From assembly GCF_030733205.1 (NCBI RefSeq), contig NZ_JASHJL010000023.1, positions 21,622 through 85,621 of the forward strand: a stretch of DNA of 64,000 nt, in the 5' to 3' direction. A program made the translations under genes and the position numbers. Numbering within the stretch: position 1 is the stretch's first letter; every line of letters starts with the position of its first letter. The notes under the pieces were generated by a model. It was not told the origin of the DNA. It searched no databases and saw nothing but the letters and a program-made list of their open reading frames with translations. This stretch comes from Mameliella sp. MMSF_3455. GTDB taxonomy: Bacteria > Pseudomonadota > Alphaproteobacteria > Rhodobacterales > Rhodobacteraceae. Below, one piece after another: positions 53,792 to 62,841 of this stretch.

Positions 53792-54247
53792 CTGGGTAAC
53801 CCCGTGATTTTTGCAGGCAATTGCCTGCGTTCCTGCAAGTTCAGACGCGGCTTGTACCGGATGTGGCACCAGCTGCAACACGGGATTTGACACATAGTGG
53901 ATTCGCGCGGATTTGTCCAGATGACCGCTAGATGCTGTTGCGCAGCATGGGCAATCTGCAAGGGGTTGTAGGCGGTCTGACGCCGTGTCGCGCTGTTCCC
54001 GCCGGTCTGCATTCCCGGGGCGGCAGCGATCTTGCGTTCCGAAATCTGGGCCCTGCGCGGACTGGCAAAGGCCCTTCGGAACAGCGGCAGCCCGACACGC
54101 GCGATACAGGACATGGCGTTGGAGATGTCCCATCCGAGACCTTCAATGGCCAAGCCCAGGCTGAACTCGAACGACGGACGGTTGTGACCGTGCGGAACGA
54201 AAAAGGCGGCCAAAAAGGCCGCCTTTGCGTCAATACCCTGTGTCGCG
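53792..54247. other. 456-bp gap between secG and pyrG
   Basis: Apart from the secG terminator I see no gene, although frames are open on both strands. The first 130 bp next to pyrG probably contain its promoter. No tRNA-like cloverleaf is recognised. The rest is unexplained. Confidence 0.5.
54202..54226 (-). terminator. Rho-independent terminator of secG
   Basis: On the minus strand the stem AAAGGCGGCC/GGCCGCCTTT has a 5-base loop and is followed by TT, about 20 bp after the secG stop. Confidence 0.88.
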
Positions 54248-54625
54248 TCAGTCCGCGCGCGGAACCAATGGCGCGTCGCCGTCCTGCGCCGAGGGCGGGG
54301 GGACAAGCGCGTTCGGGTCGATTCCATCAAGCCCGGGGGCCGGGGCCGGCGCATCAGTGGCCGGCTCCTGCGTTCCGAGACGGTCGAGGATCGAGCTGCC
54401 CGAGGCGTTCTGGGCGGCAATGATCGTCAGCGTGATCGAGGTGATGATAAAGCCGACAGCAAGGATCCAGGTCAGCTTGCCAAGCGCGGTCAGCGGCGCA
54501 CGCTGGCTCATGGCTCCGCCACCACCGCCGATCCCCAGGCCGCCGCCTTCGCTGCGCTGAAGCAGCACGACGCCGATCAGGCCGAGAGCCAGAAGAAGGT
54601 GGACGATGAGGATGACGTTTTCCAT
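54248..54625 (-). CDS. secG: Preprotein translocase subunit SecG
   Basis: A 125-residue small subunit of the Sec translocon. It has two transmembrane helices (about 3-21 and 50-70) with the intervening glycine-rich loop LQRSEGGGLGIGGGGGAMSQ typical of SecG, then a long proline- and aspartate-rich tail. A strong terminator follows. The order secG-pyrG is common in Rhodobacteraceae. Confidence 0.92.
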   Translation of the reverse strand: MENVILIVHLLLALGLIGVVLLQRSEGGGLGIGGGGGAMSQRAPLTALGKLTWILAVGFIITSITLTIIAAQNASGSSILDRLGTQEPATDAPAPAPGLDGIDPNALVPPPSAQDGDAPLVPRAD

Positions 54626-54719
54626 GGGGCCTGCGCCTGTTGGGTCGGTTTCGGCTCATGTAGGCGAAGCGTTGCGCCGGTGCAAGCAATGAAACCGCAA
54701 GCCAGCCGGTGCTGGCCGG

Positions 54720-55004
54720 TCACTCTGCGGGTTTCGCGGGCGGGACGCCAAGCGACATGCAGGCGGTTGGAGCCTCCGGACTGCCAGCCGTGCAGACCAC
54801 GCACCAGTCCTGGCCGGGGATGCAGCAGTTCACCACGGTCGGGCGGTTGGTGTGTTTCCACGGTGCGCCGTCCTCGGCTTCGCACTGGGCAATCAGCTCG
54901 GCGGCCCGCGCGTCCGTGAGATCGAATGTGACGACGGCTGAGGCCGGTCCGGCGCCAAGTGTCTGGGCAAGCACGAAGGCGGACCCGAGACGGGCTTTGG
55001 TCAT
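54720..55004 (-). CDS. Small exported cysteine-rich protein
   Basis: A 94-residue protein with a signal peptide (about residues 1-23, ending in PASA). The mature part has six cysteines, four of them clustered in [14 protein letters not shown], and probably forms disulfides or binds metal. The start follows AAGGAAAC. It is divergent from the nitrile hydratase operon, from which it is separated by 127 bp. No family is recognised. A link with nitrile hydratase, which needs metal insertion, is only suggested by position. Confidence 0.6.
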   Translation of the reverse strand: MTKARLGSAFVLAQTLGAGPASAVVTFDLTDARAAELIAQCEAEDGAPWKHTNRPTVVNCCIPGQDWCVVCTAGSPEAPTACMSLGVPPAKPAE

Positions 55005-55042
55005 GAAAAGTGGTTTCCTTGCGATGGGTCAGGACTTTGGTG

Positions 55043-55062
55043 ACCGTCGCACAGCGGACGGT
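55043..55062. promoter_or_regulatory. Inverted repeat in the region divergent to nitrile hydratase
   Basis: Arms ACCGTC and GACGGT lie eight bases apart between the small exported protein gene and the nitrile hydratase alpha gene. It is a possible regulator site for either gene; the arms are short. Confidence 0.3.
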
Positions 55063-55131
55063 GTCTGTCACGCGCGGCCGCGCCCCTGCGGGATGCTTGC
55101 GTGGGCGGGTGCATCAGGGCAAGCTCTGTAC

Positions 55132-55752
55132 ATGCCCCACGATCACGCCGACGACGCCCCGCCGCATAGTCTCTTGCCGCCTGACCCAGAGCTGCGTGTG
55201 AAGGCGCTGGAAACGCTTTTGACACGCAAGGGGCTGATCGATCCCGCCGCGCTGGACGAGATCATCGAGACCTATGCCCACAAGGTCGGCCCGAGGAACG
55301 GCGCAGCAGTGGTCGCCCGGGCATGGATCGATCCGGATTTCCGCAAGCGTTTGCTGAAAGATGCGACGGCGGCGGTGGCCGAGATGGGGTTCACCGGGCG
55401 GCAAGGCGAACATGTGGTCGCGGTAGAGAACACGCCGGAACAGCACAACATGGTCGTCTGCACCCTGTGCAGTTGCTACCCTTGGCCGCTGCTTGGGATC
55501 CCGCCGGGCTGGTACAAGTCCGATGCCTACCGGGCAAGGGCGGTGCGCGAGCCGCGCAAGGTGCTTGCCGATTTCGGCTTGACCTTGCCCGAGGGGCAAC
55601 GGGTGCGCGTCTGGGATTCGACCGCCGAGGTTCGTTACCTCGTGCTGCCGATGCGCCCCGTCGGGACGGAGGGACTGGACGAAAGCGCATTGGCGGCGCT
55701 GGTCAGCCGGGACGCGATGATCGGCACGGCGCTGGCGGAGGCGCCCACATGA
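55132..55752 (+). CDS. nthA: Nitrile hydratase alpha subunit, cobalt type
   Basis: A 206-residue catalytic subunit. The metal-binding motif is [11 protein letters not shown], with the three ligating cysteines at 110, 113 and 115; the Thr at 111 marks the cobalt type (iron enzymes have Ser). The cysteines are oxidised after synthesis to sulfinic and sulfenic acids. The enzyme hydrates nitriles to amides. The chosen ATG begins [10 protein letters not shown]; an ATG 13 codons earlier is possible. It overlaps the beta-subunit gene by 4 bp. Confidence 0.94.
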   Translation: MPHDHADDAPPHSLLPPDPELRVKALETLLTRKGLIDPAALDEIIETYAHKVGPRNGAAVVARAWIDPDFRKRLLKDATAAVAEMGFTGRQGEHVVAVENTPEQHNMVVCTLCSCYPWPLLGIPPGWYKSDAYRARAVREPRKVLADFGLTLPEGQRVRVWDSTAEVRYLVLPMRPVGTEGLDESALAALVSRDAMIGTALAEAPT

Positions 55753-56423
55753 GCCGGGTTCATGACATGGGCGGGCGGTTCGGTGACGGTCCGGTGCGGC
55801 CGGAGCCCAAGGACGCACCCGTCTTTGCCAGGGACTGGCATGGGCGCGCGCTGGCGGTGACCCTGGCGGCCGGGGCGTTGGGGCAATGGACGCTCGACAG
55901 GTCGCGCTTTGCCCGTGAATGCCTTGCCCCTGCCGATTACCTGGCGTTTTCCTACTATGAGAAATGGCTGGCCGGGCTGGCGGACTTGCTGGTGGCCCAA
56001 GGGGTGGTCACGCGAGACGAACTGGCGGGAGCCGATCCGGCGCCGTCGCCCTTGGCTGAGCGCAGGCTGCGGGCCGAGTCGGTGGCCGGCGCGTTGGCGC
56101 GCGGAGGGCCGGTCGTGCGCGACGGTCCCGCGTCGCGCTTTGGGCCCGGCGATCGGGTGCGCACGCGTCGCCCGGCGCGCAATCTGGCCGTGACGGGCGG
56201 ACATACGCGCCTGCCAGGCTATGCCGCCGGGCTGCACGGTGTGGTCGAACGCGTGCATGGCTGCCATGTTTTTCCCGATACAAACGCACATGGATTGGGC
56301 GAACGGCCGGAACCGCTTTACACCGTGGTCTTCGACGCGGCCGATGTCTGGGGGAGGGCGGAGGTGCCGGGGGATACGGTCAGTTGCGATCTCTGGGAAA
56401 GTTACCTGGAGCCAGAGACATGA
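55749..56423 (+). CDS. nthB: Nitrile hydratase beta subunit
   Basis: A 224-residue beta subunit. Typical features are the N-terminal [12 protein letters not shown], the helical part [16 protein letters not shown] (reads AFSYYEKW), and the C-terminal SH3-like barrel with [20 protein letters not shown] and [13 protein letters not shown]. It pairs with the alpha subunit. Translation is coupled on both sides by ATGA overlaps. Confidence 0.93.
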   Translation: MSRVHDMGGRFGDGPVRPEPKDAPVFARDWHGRALAVTLAAGALGQWTLDRSRFARECLAPADYLAFSYYEKWLAGLADLLVAQGVVTRDELAGADPAPSPLAERRLRAESVAGALARGGPVVRDGPASRFGPGDRVRTRRPARNLAVTGGHTRLPGYAAGLHGVVERVHGCHVFPDTNAHGLGERPEPLYTVVFDAADVWGRAEVPGDTVSCDLWESYLEPET

Positions 56424-56725
56424 CCGAGCCGGTCTTTGAGGCGCCCTGGCATGCCCAGGCTTTTGCGCTGGCCGTGTCGCTGGAAGCGGGCGGGGCGTTC
56501 ACATGGCCGGAATGGACGCAGACCTTTGGCGCGGTGCTGGCGCAGCATGGCCTGTCGAAAGAGCTGGACGGCGGCGATGATTATTTCGTCGCCTGGGTTG
56601 CGGCGCTGGAGCGGATCTGTACCGAGAAGGGGATCGCCGGGGCCGAGGACCTGCGCGCGCTGCGGGCCGCCTGGGAGGATGCCTATACAGCAACGCCGCA
56701 CGGAGAGTCCGTGCGGATCGGTTGA
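56420..56725 (+). CDS. Nitrile hydratase accessory/activator protein
   Basis: A 101-residue protein resembling the small nitrile hydratase activators (P14K/NhlE type), which look like the N-terminal part of the beta subunit and assist cobalt insertion into the alpha subunit. Features are EAPWHAQAFALAVSLEAGG and the block DYFVAWVAALERICTEKG, both close to the family pattern. The position directly after nthB in a 4-bp overlap supports the call. Confidence 0.85.
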   Translation: MTEPVFEAPWHAQAFALAVSLEAGGAFTWPEWTQTFGAVLAQHGLSKELDGGDDYFVAWVAALERICTEKGIAGAEDLRALRAAWEDAYTATPHGESVRIG

Positions 56726-56728
56726 GCC

Positions 56729-58015
56729 TCAGACCACGCGCCGCCCGGCAACGTAGGTGGCCGCGATGGCGCGGTCGTCGCCCATCATGATCGTTGGAAA
56801 CAACGCCTCCCATATGTCACCCGCCCGTGCGCTACGCTGGGCAATGGCCGGGGTCGAGGCGAGGTCCAGTGCGATGAAATCGGCCTCGTACCCCGGGGCA
56901 AGGCTGCCGATGCGGTTATCGAGTCGGAGCGCACGGGCTGAGCCCGTTGTGGCCAACCAGATCAGTTCCGCCGGGTGCAGGGCGCGCCCGCGCAATTGGG
57001 CGATCTCGTAGGCGGCCGCCATGCTGCGCAACATGGAAAAGGACGATCCGCCACCGGTGTCGGTGGCAAGCCCCACGCGCTGGCCCGCGCGCGTCAGCCC
57101 GTCCAAGTCAAACAGACCGGAACCGATGAAGGTGTTGGAGGTCGGGCAATGGACCAGTGCGGCACCGACTTCGCGCAGCCGGTCCATTTCGCGCGGCTCC
57201 AGGTGGATGGCATGACCATAAAGACCGTTTGCGCCCAGCAGGCCGTGTGCCTCGTAAGTGTCGAGGTAGTCACGCGCCTGCGGAAACAGCAATCGAACCC
57301 AGGCAATTTCGTCGGTCTGCTCGCTGAGGTGGGTCTGCATCAGGCAGTCCGGATGTTCAGCCCATAGCGCGCCGAGGGCCGAGAGCTGTTCCGGCGTCGA
57401 AGTGGGCGAAAACCGGGGGGTGATGACATAAGAGGCGCGGCCCCGTCCGTGCCAGCGGGCCAGCAGCGTCTTGCTGTCGTCATAGGCGGATTGCGCGGTA
57501 TCGCGCAGCCCGGCCGGCGCGTTTCGGTCCATGCAGGTCTTGCCACCCAGAACACGCATGCCACGCGCCTCTGCCGCCTCGAAAAAGGCATCCACCGACG
57601 CCGGATGGATCGTGCAGTAGCTGCATACCGTGGTTGTGCCCTGCGCCAGCAGAAGATCGAGGTAGCGGCCCGCGATTTCCGAGGCATAGCCCGGGTCGCC
57701 AAAGCGCATTTCCTCGGGGAACGTATAGGTGTTCAGCCAGTCGATCAGCCGCTTGCCCCAACTGGCGATGATCGCGGTCTGCGGGTAGTGCGCGTGGGCA
57801 TCGACGAAGCCGGGCAAGAGCAACGCCTGCCCGTGGTCCGTGATGCTGGCAAAGTCACCTTCACTCAGTGTCCCGACTTCGCCGACCTGGGTGATCACGC
57901 CGTCCTCGACCACCAGCGCGCCATGCCTGTGGTGCTGCGCGGCGCCTGGCCCTTCGACAAGAGGATCGGCGGTGAATGTCAGGGTCTGGCCCAGGTGCAG
58001 GTGACGTTTGCTCAT
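56729..58015 (-). CDS. guaD: Guanine deaminase
   Basis: A 428-residue amidohydrolase that converts guanine to xanthine. The zinc ligands lie in DAHAHYPQ (about residue 65), QTHLSEQ and GHAIHLE, and the catalytic Asp in ATDTGGGSS. The match with guanine deaminase is clear in the PQTAIIASWGKRLIDWLNTY block. I start at MSKRHLHLG, where homology begins. Its 3' end lies three bases from the nitrile hydratase accessory gene (convergent). Confidence 0.9.
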   Translation of the reverse strand: MSKRHLHLGQTLTFTADPLVEGPGAAQHHRHGALVVEDGVITQVGEVGTLSEGDFASITDHGQALLLPGFVDAHAHYPQTAIIASWGKRLIDWLNTYTFPEEMRFGDPGYASEIAGRYLDLLLAQGTTTVCSYCTIHPASVDAFFEAAEARGMRVLGGKTCMDRNAPAGLRDTAQSAYDDSKTLLARWHGRGRASYVITPRFSPTSTPEQLSALGALWAEHPDCLMQTHLSEQTDEIAWVRLLFPQARDYLDTYEAHGLLGANGLYGHAIHLEPREMDRLREVGAALVHCPTSNTFIGSGLFDLDGLTRAGQRVGLATDTGGGSSFSMLRSMAAAYEIAQLRGRALHPAELIWLATTGSARALRLDNRIGSLAPGYEADFIALDLASTPAIAQRSARAGDIWEALFPTIMMGDDRAIAATYVAGRRVV

Positions 58016-58122
58016 GCAGAAAATCCTAGGCAGGTCGCGAAGAAAGGTAAATCGCCATAGTCCCCCTGTCGCCCGCCGACAGCTTGTCATAGTGTCGGGC
58101 TGAGACAGGTGGAGGGCAGGGC

Positions 58123-59508
58123 ATGGCCGAAGAGCTGGAGGCAGAAACCACCGAGACCGAAGACGCCTATGCGCTGGACCGCAAGGCTGTTGCGGCGATT
58201 CTTTATGCGGTGGATGTCGAGGACAGGGAACAGCTGGTCGAGCTGATGGAGCCGCTGCACGCGGCCGACATCGCCGACCTGCTGGAACAGATCAACGCCT
58301 ATGATCGCGGCAGGCTGATCCGCCTCTACGACAAGGAATTCGACGGTGAAATCCTGTCGGAACTGGACGAGGCGCTGCGCGAAGAGGTCTTTGCCGCGCT
58401 GACGCCCTCGGTTCTGGCGGAGGCGGTGCGAGAGCTGGACACCGATGACGTCGTCGACCTGGTCGAGGATCTGGAAAGCGATCAGCAGGACGCGATTCTG
58501 GATGCACTGGAGGCCGGCGATGCGGCCGCGGTCCGCCAGTCGCTGAGCTATCCCGAATTCTCCGCCGGGCGCCTGATGCAGCGCGAGGTGGTCATGGCGC
58601 CCGAACACTGGAGCGTGGGTGACGCCATCGACTACATGCGCAGCTCCGACCGGCTGCCGGAACAGTTCTATCATGTCGTGCTGGTGGATCCCCGGCTACG
58701 GCCCGTAGGCAACGTGACGTTGGGCAAGATCATGTCGTCGCGGCGCGATGTGCTGCTGAAATCCATCGTCGAAGAAACCTTTCACACCATCCCCGTCACG
58801 CGGGACGAGGGCGAAGTGGCCTATGCCTTCAACCAGTACCACCTGATCTCGGCGCCGGTGGTCGACGACAATGAGCGGCTGGTCGGCGTCATCACCATCG
58901 ACGACGCGATGGCGGTTCTGGACGAGGAAAACGAGGAAGACATCCTGCGCCTGGCAGGCGTCGACGGCGAAAGCCGCCTTTCCGACCGGGTGATCGAAAC
59001 GACAAAACGGCGCTTCCCCTGGCTGGCGGTAAACCTTGTGACGGCGGTATTGGCCTCGCTGGTCATCGCCCAGTTCGAGGCCGCCATCGCCCAGGTGGTG
59101 GCACTGGCGGTGCTGATGCCCATCGTGGCCTCGATGGGGGGCAACGCTGGCACCCAGTCGTTGACCGTGGCGGTGCGCGCGCTGGCGACCAAGGACCTGA
59201 CCGGCGCCAACCTCTGGCGCGTGATCCGGCGTGAGGTCGCGGTGGGCCTGATCAACGGGTTGGCCTTTGCCGTTATCATGGGAATTGTCGGCATCATCTG
59301 GTTCGGCTCTTTCCAACTGGGCGGCGTGATCGCGACCGCCATGATCATCAATTTGGTCATTGCGGGGCTGGCGGGGATCGTGATCCCGGTGATCCTTGAA
59401 AAGGTTGGCGTCGACCCGGCGCTGGCCTCTGGCGCCTTTGTGACTACGGTGACTGACGTGGTCGGTTTCTTTGCATTTCTCGGGCTGGCAGTGCTGGTGT
59501 TGCTATGA
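58123..59508 (+). CDS. mgtE: Magnesium transporter MgtE
   Basis: A 461-residue magnesium channel. The N-terminal acidic superhelical domain (residues 20-140) is followed by two CBS domains (about residues 145-265) that sense cytosolic Mg2+, a connecting helix, and five transmembrane helices, with the selectivity motif region MPIVASMGGNAGTQSL. The gene is close to the preceding divergent guaD. I see no M-box-type riboswitch upstream. Its stop overlaps the start of the next gene by 4 bp. Confidence 0.93.
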   Translation: MAEELEAETTETEDAYALDRKAVAAILYAVDVEDREQLVELMEPLHAADIADLLEQINAYDRGRLIRLYDKEFDGEILSELDEALREEVFAALTPSVLAEAVRELDTDDVVDLVEDLESDQQDAILDALEAGDAAAVRQSLSYPEFSAGRLMQREVVMAPEHWSVGDAIDYMRSSDRLPEQFYHVVLVDPRLRPVGNVTLGKIMSSRRDVLLKSIVEETFHTIPVTRDEGEVAYAFNQYHLISAPVVDDNERLVGVITIDDAMAVLDEENEEDILRLAGVDGESRLSDRVIETTKRRFPWLAVNLVTAVLASLVIAQFEAAIAQVVALAVLMPIVASMGGNAGTQSLTVAVRALATKDLTGANLWRVIRREVAVGLINGLAFAVIMGIVGIIWFGSFQLGGVIATAMIINLVIAGLAGIVIPVILEKVGVDPALASGAFVTTVTDVVGFFAFLGLAVLVLL

Positions 59509-60068
59509 TGACGTTGGACGATCGCAAGGCGGCGGCGCGCAAGGCGGCCTTTGCCCGCCGGAAAGACGCTTTTGCAGGACAGGCGCCCGGCGCTGCGGGC
59601 AAGCTGAGCGAGGTTCTCGCGGGGTATCGCGGCGTGCCACTGTCCGGCTTTCTGCCGATCCGCACGGAAATCGATCCGGTGCCCGCAATGGCCGAGGCCG
59701 CGGCGCATGGCCCCGTCGGTGTGCCGGTGACCCAGGCCAAGGGGCAACCGCTGAAATTCGCGCGATGGGAGCCGGATTGCACGCTCGTCGACGGGCCTTT
59801 CGGGGCGCAAATCCCGGAGCACCAGGTTTATTTCGAACCGGAGGTGCTGATCGTGCCGCTGGTCGCCTTTTCCCGCGATGGCGGGCGCTTGGGCTATGGC
59901 GGCGGGTTCTATGACCGCACGCTGGAGATGCTACGGTCGCGGCGCCCGACCTTGGCGATCGGTTTCGCCTTCGGCGCCCAAGAGGATGCCGATTTGCCGC
60001 TGGAGGAAACCGACCAGCCGTTGGACCTGATCGTGACTGAGGCCGAGGTCATCACCCCGGCGCGGTAA
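59505..60068 (+). CDS. 5-formyltetrahydrofolate cyclo-ligase
   Basis: A 187-residue enzyme of the MTHFS family that converts 5-formyl-THF to 5,10-methenyl-THF using ATP. Family features are the C-terminal GRLGYGGGFYDRTL motif near residue 126, the FLPIRTEIDP stretch, and the PLVAFSRDG block. The start overlaps the mgtE stop. A second ATG directly follows (MMTLDD). Confidence 0.9.
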   Translation: MMTLDDRKAAARKAAFARRKDAFAGQAPGAAGKLSEVLAGYRGVPLSGFLPIRTEIDPVPAMAEAAAHGPVGVPVTQAKGQPLKFARWEPDCTLVDGPFGAQIPEHQVYFEPEVLIVPLVAFSRDGGRLGYGGGFYDRTLEMLRSRRPTLAIGFAFGAQEDADLPLEETDQPLDLIVTEAEVITPAR

Positions 60069-60072
60069 ACGC

Positions 60073-60996
60073 TCAGACCGGTGGCGGCGGCGTCTTGGCG
60101 CGCAGTTCCAGCCGCCGTTCCCGTTCAAAGACATATAGCCCGGAGGCGACGATCACCGCGATTCCGACCCATGTCAGCGGTGTCGGGAAATCGCCGAATG
60201 CAAAATAGCCGATCACCGTGGCTCCGACGATTTCCAGGTACTGCAGTGGCGCGATCGTGCCCGCCGGGGCCAGCCGCAGCGCATAGGTCAGGAACAGGTG
60301 AGAGATCGTCGCCACCACGCCGACCCCGACCAGCGTCCAGATCGCTAGACCCTGTGGCCGGACCGGATCGAACAGCGCGTTGCCCGTCCCCTCCATCAGC
60401 AGCAGGGGCGGCACGATCAGCGCCGTGGCCGCCAGCGCCGTGTGCCCTTGCAGGACAAGCGGATGCAGGCGCCGCGCCATCGCGCGGGTCATAAGCATGT
60501 AGATGGCGAAGAGCGCCGCCGTCACCAGTGGCAAAAAAGCCACCAGTCCCAGGTCGGAAAAGCTGGGTCGGATCACCAGCAGCGCGCCAGCAAAGCCCAC
60601 GGCGCATGCGCTCAGCCGCCGCCAGCCGACAGGTTCCCCAAGGAAGACGGCGCCCATGAGGATCAGTACGAAAGGCTCGACGAAAAAGATCGAGATCGCG
60701 TCGGCGATGGGCATGTAGCGCAGCGCAGTAAAGAAGCAGCCCGTGGCCGCCAGCAGCGCGGCGGCTCGGGCCACGTGACGAGCCAGATCGCCCGGTGTGA
60801 TCCTGTGGCTGTGACCCAGGGCCGCGGCCAGCGGCATCAGGATCACCACCTGGATAGCAAAGCGAAAGGCCAGGATCTGCGGCACGGGTACCTCTGCCGG
60901 GGTCGCCTTGGCCAACGCGTCCATCATCGGCGCAAAGGTGCAGAAGGCCAGCATGAAGAGGATACCGATGGTGGTTCGGTCTGGCGATGTGGTCAT
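60073..60996 (-). CDS. EamA/DMT-superfamily transporter
   Basis: A 307-residue inner-membrane protein with ten helices in two EamA repeats, paralogous to the transporter at 32907-33857 (shared FMLAFCTFAPMMDALAK, GWRRLSACAVGFAGALLVI and PLQYLEI). Such carriers move small metabolites; the substrate is unknown. It is convergent with the cyclo-ligase gene, with 4 bp between them. Confidence 0.87.
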   Translation of the reverse strand: MTTSPDRTTIGILFMLAFCTFAPMMDALAKATPAEVPVPQILAFRFAIQVVILMPLAAALGHSHRITPGDLARHVARAAALLAATGCFFTALRYMPIADAISIFFVEPFVLILMGAVFLGEPVGWRRLSACAVGFAGALLVIRPSFSDLGLVAFLPLVTAALFAIYMLMTRAMARRLHPLVLQGHTALAATALIVPPLLLMEGTGNALFDPVRPQGLAIWTLVGVGVVATISHLFLTYALRLAPAGTIAPLQYLEIVGATVIGYFAFGDFPTPLTWVGIAVIVASGLYVFERERRLELRAKTPPPPV

Positions 60997-61078
60997 CTCG
61001 GCCCCTCCGTTGGTCAGCTCGAATCAAGAAACCGCCCGCGAGGAATGTCAAAGCGGTCGGGCCCGTTTTTCCGGGCCG

Positions 61079-62014
61079 TCAGGGCAGCAGGGTCAGCCAG
61101 ACCCAGGCCGTCACAACCGACAGCGCCGTGGCGATCAGTACCGAAGAGGCCGCCACGCGGCGCGCGCGTCCGTACATGTTCGCGAAGACGTAGATGTTTA
61201 CTCCGGGCGCCATGGCAGCCGTCAGAACGGCCGAGCGGAAGGGTTGCGTTTCCAGGCCAGTGATCGATCCCAACACCCAGGTGATCGTTGGATGCAGCAG
61301 CAGGGTGATCGCGCAGATAAAGGCGATCACCCGACCGTCGCCTTGCGGCCGATAGCGGAACAGAATGCCGCCGGTGGCAAAAAGCGCGACGGGCAGCGCG
61401 GTTTGGATCATCATGTCCAGCGCGTCACTGGCGGGGCTGGGCAGGTCGATGTTGGAAAGATTGGCCGCAAGGCCGAGGGCAATACCGATCACCAGCGGAT
61501 TGCGGAACATGGCTTTGCCAACCTTGCCGGGCAGTGCCCTGTTCGACAGCCCGGCGGCACGGGCGCGCGCGATTTCCATCGCGGTGATGCCAAGGCCGTA
61601 GCAGAACGGAGAATGCAGCGCGATGATGACATAGTTGGGTTGCAGGGCGTCGCTGCCATAGGCGCGTTCGGTCAGTGCCAGGCCGATCATCACCGAGTTG
61701 GTGAACAGGCAGCAGAACCCGATGGCGACGGATTCCTCCCAGTCGCGGTCAAAGAGGTGACGCGCGCCCAGCAGGCCGGCGGCAAAGCAGGCCCCCGATC
61801 CGGTGTAGAAGCTCACCAGCAGCCAGGGGTCGAAATCATCGCCCAGTTCCAGGGTCCAGATCGCGCGGAACAGCAGGCAGGGAATGGCGAAGGTCTGGGT
61901 AAAGTTCATCAGACCATCCACCCCGGAGGCCGAGAACCAGCCGCGCCATGCCACGGCATACCCGGCACCGATGACGAGAAAGACCGGGAGGATGATGTCC
62001 AGGAGCGCCTGCAT
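61079..62014 (-). CDS. AEC-family (auxin efflux carrier) transporter
   Basis: A 311-residue membrane protein with ten helices. The N-terminal LLDIILPVFLVIGAGYA and the asparagine-containing LFTNSVMIGLAL near the middle are typical of AEC carriers, which transport carboxylates or malonate in bacteria. It ends TAWVWLTLLP. It is followed, on the same strand, by the EamA gene. Substrate unknown. Confidence 0.87.
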   Translation of the reverse strand: MQALLDIILPVFLVIGAGYAVAWRGWFSASGVDGLMNFTQTFAIPCLLFRAIWTLELGDDFDPWLLVSFYTGSGACFAAGLLGARHLFDRDWEESVAIGFCCLFTNSVMIGLALTERAYGSDALQPNYVIIALHSPFCYGLGITAMEIARARAAGLSNRALPGKVGKAMFRNPLVIGIALGLAANLSNIDLPSPASDALDMMIQTALPVALFATGGILFRYRPQGDGRVIAFICAITLLLHPTITWVLGSITGLETQPFRSAVLTAAMAPGVNIYVFANMYGRARRVAASSVLIATALSVVTAWVWLTLLP

Positions 62015-62040
62015 CTCAGCCCGTCTTGTTCCGTCGGGGC

Positions 62041-62841
62041 TCAGATCGCATGGCGAATGATCATGCCGTCATAGGCCGGCGTGACGTGGTCGGGTGTTTC
62101 CGCCTCCACCTCGGCATAATCGAGGTCGATGTGCATGTTGGTCAGCACCGCGCGCCGGGGGGCGGCGCGGGCGATCCATTCCAGCGCCAGATCGAGATGC
62201 GCATGTGTCGGATGGGGCGTGCGGCGCAGCGCGTCCAGCACCCAGCAGTCGAGGTTTTCCAGATGCGGCCACGCCGCGTCGGGGATGGTGGCCACGTCCG
62301 GCAGGTAGGCCAGGTCGCCGATGCGAAAGCCAAGCGCGTCGATGCTGCCGTGGTTGACCTCGAACGGGGTCAGGGTCACGGGCCCGCCGGCGCCCTCGAT
62401 CGTGACGGGGCCATCGATCGTGTGCAGGTTCAGGATCGGCGGATAGGGTGAACCCTCGGGCTGGACGAAGGCATAGGCAAAGCGCGACAACAGATCGTCC
62501 TGAGTGTCGCCGTCGGCCCAGACGTTCAGCCGCTCTCGCGTGTTGAAGACGATCTGGCGCAGGTCGTCCAGGCCGTGGGTATGATCCGCGTGGGCATGGG
62601 TATAGACCACCGCGTCCAGACGCCCGATGCCGGCGTCCAGCAGTTGGTCGCGCATGTCGGGCGTGGTGTCGATCAACACGGAGGTCGTGCCGTCCTGCGT
62701 CTCGCGTTCGACCAGCATGGAACAGCGGCGGCGGCGGTTCTTGGGGTTTTGTGGATCGCAGGCACCCCAGTTGCCGCCCAGTCGTGGCACACCGCCGGAA
62801 GATCCGCAGCCAAGAATTGTGAAGCGCAATTCACCTGTCAT
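62041..62841 (-). CDS. MBL-fold metallo-hydrolase, PhnP-like
   Basis: A 266-residue metallo-beta-lactamase-fold hydrolase. The metal motif THAHADH gives H82, H84, D86 and H87. The N-terminal GCGSSGGVPRLGGNWGACDP is typical of the PhnP (phosphodiesterase) branch, and C-terminal ligands are in LTNMHIDLDY. The start ATG overlaps the stop of the upstream tatD gene (ATGA), a conserved pairing in alphaproteobacteria. Phosphodiesterase activity is likely, but no phn genes are nearby. Confidence 0.87.
   Translation of the reverse strand: MTGELRFTILGCGSSGGVPRLGGNWGACDPQNPKNRRRRCSMLVERETQDGTTSVLIDTTPDMRDQLLDAGIGRLDAVVYTHAHADHTHGLDDLRQIVFNTRERLNVWADGDTQDDLLSRFAYAFVQPEGSPYPPILNLHTIDGPVTIEGAGGPVTLTPFEVNHGSIDALGFRIGDLAYLPDVATIPDAAWPHLENLDCWVLDALRRTPHPTHAHLDLALEWIARAAPRRAVLTNMHIDLDYAEVEAETPDHVTPAYDGMIIRHAI

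Noticed and set aside
53932..54423. A plus-strand frame of 163 codons across the secG-pyrG gap
   Set aside because: It runs antisense into secG and through its terminator and has no recognisable content.
58016..58122. A magnesium riboswitch before mgtE
   Set aside because: The gap is only about 107 bp and shows no recognisable M-box-type conserved core or large stem arrangement.
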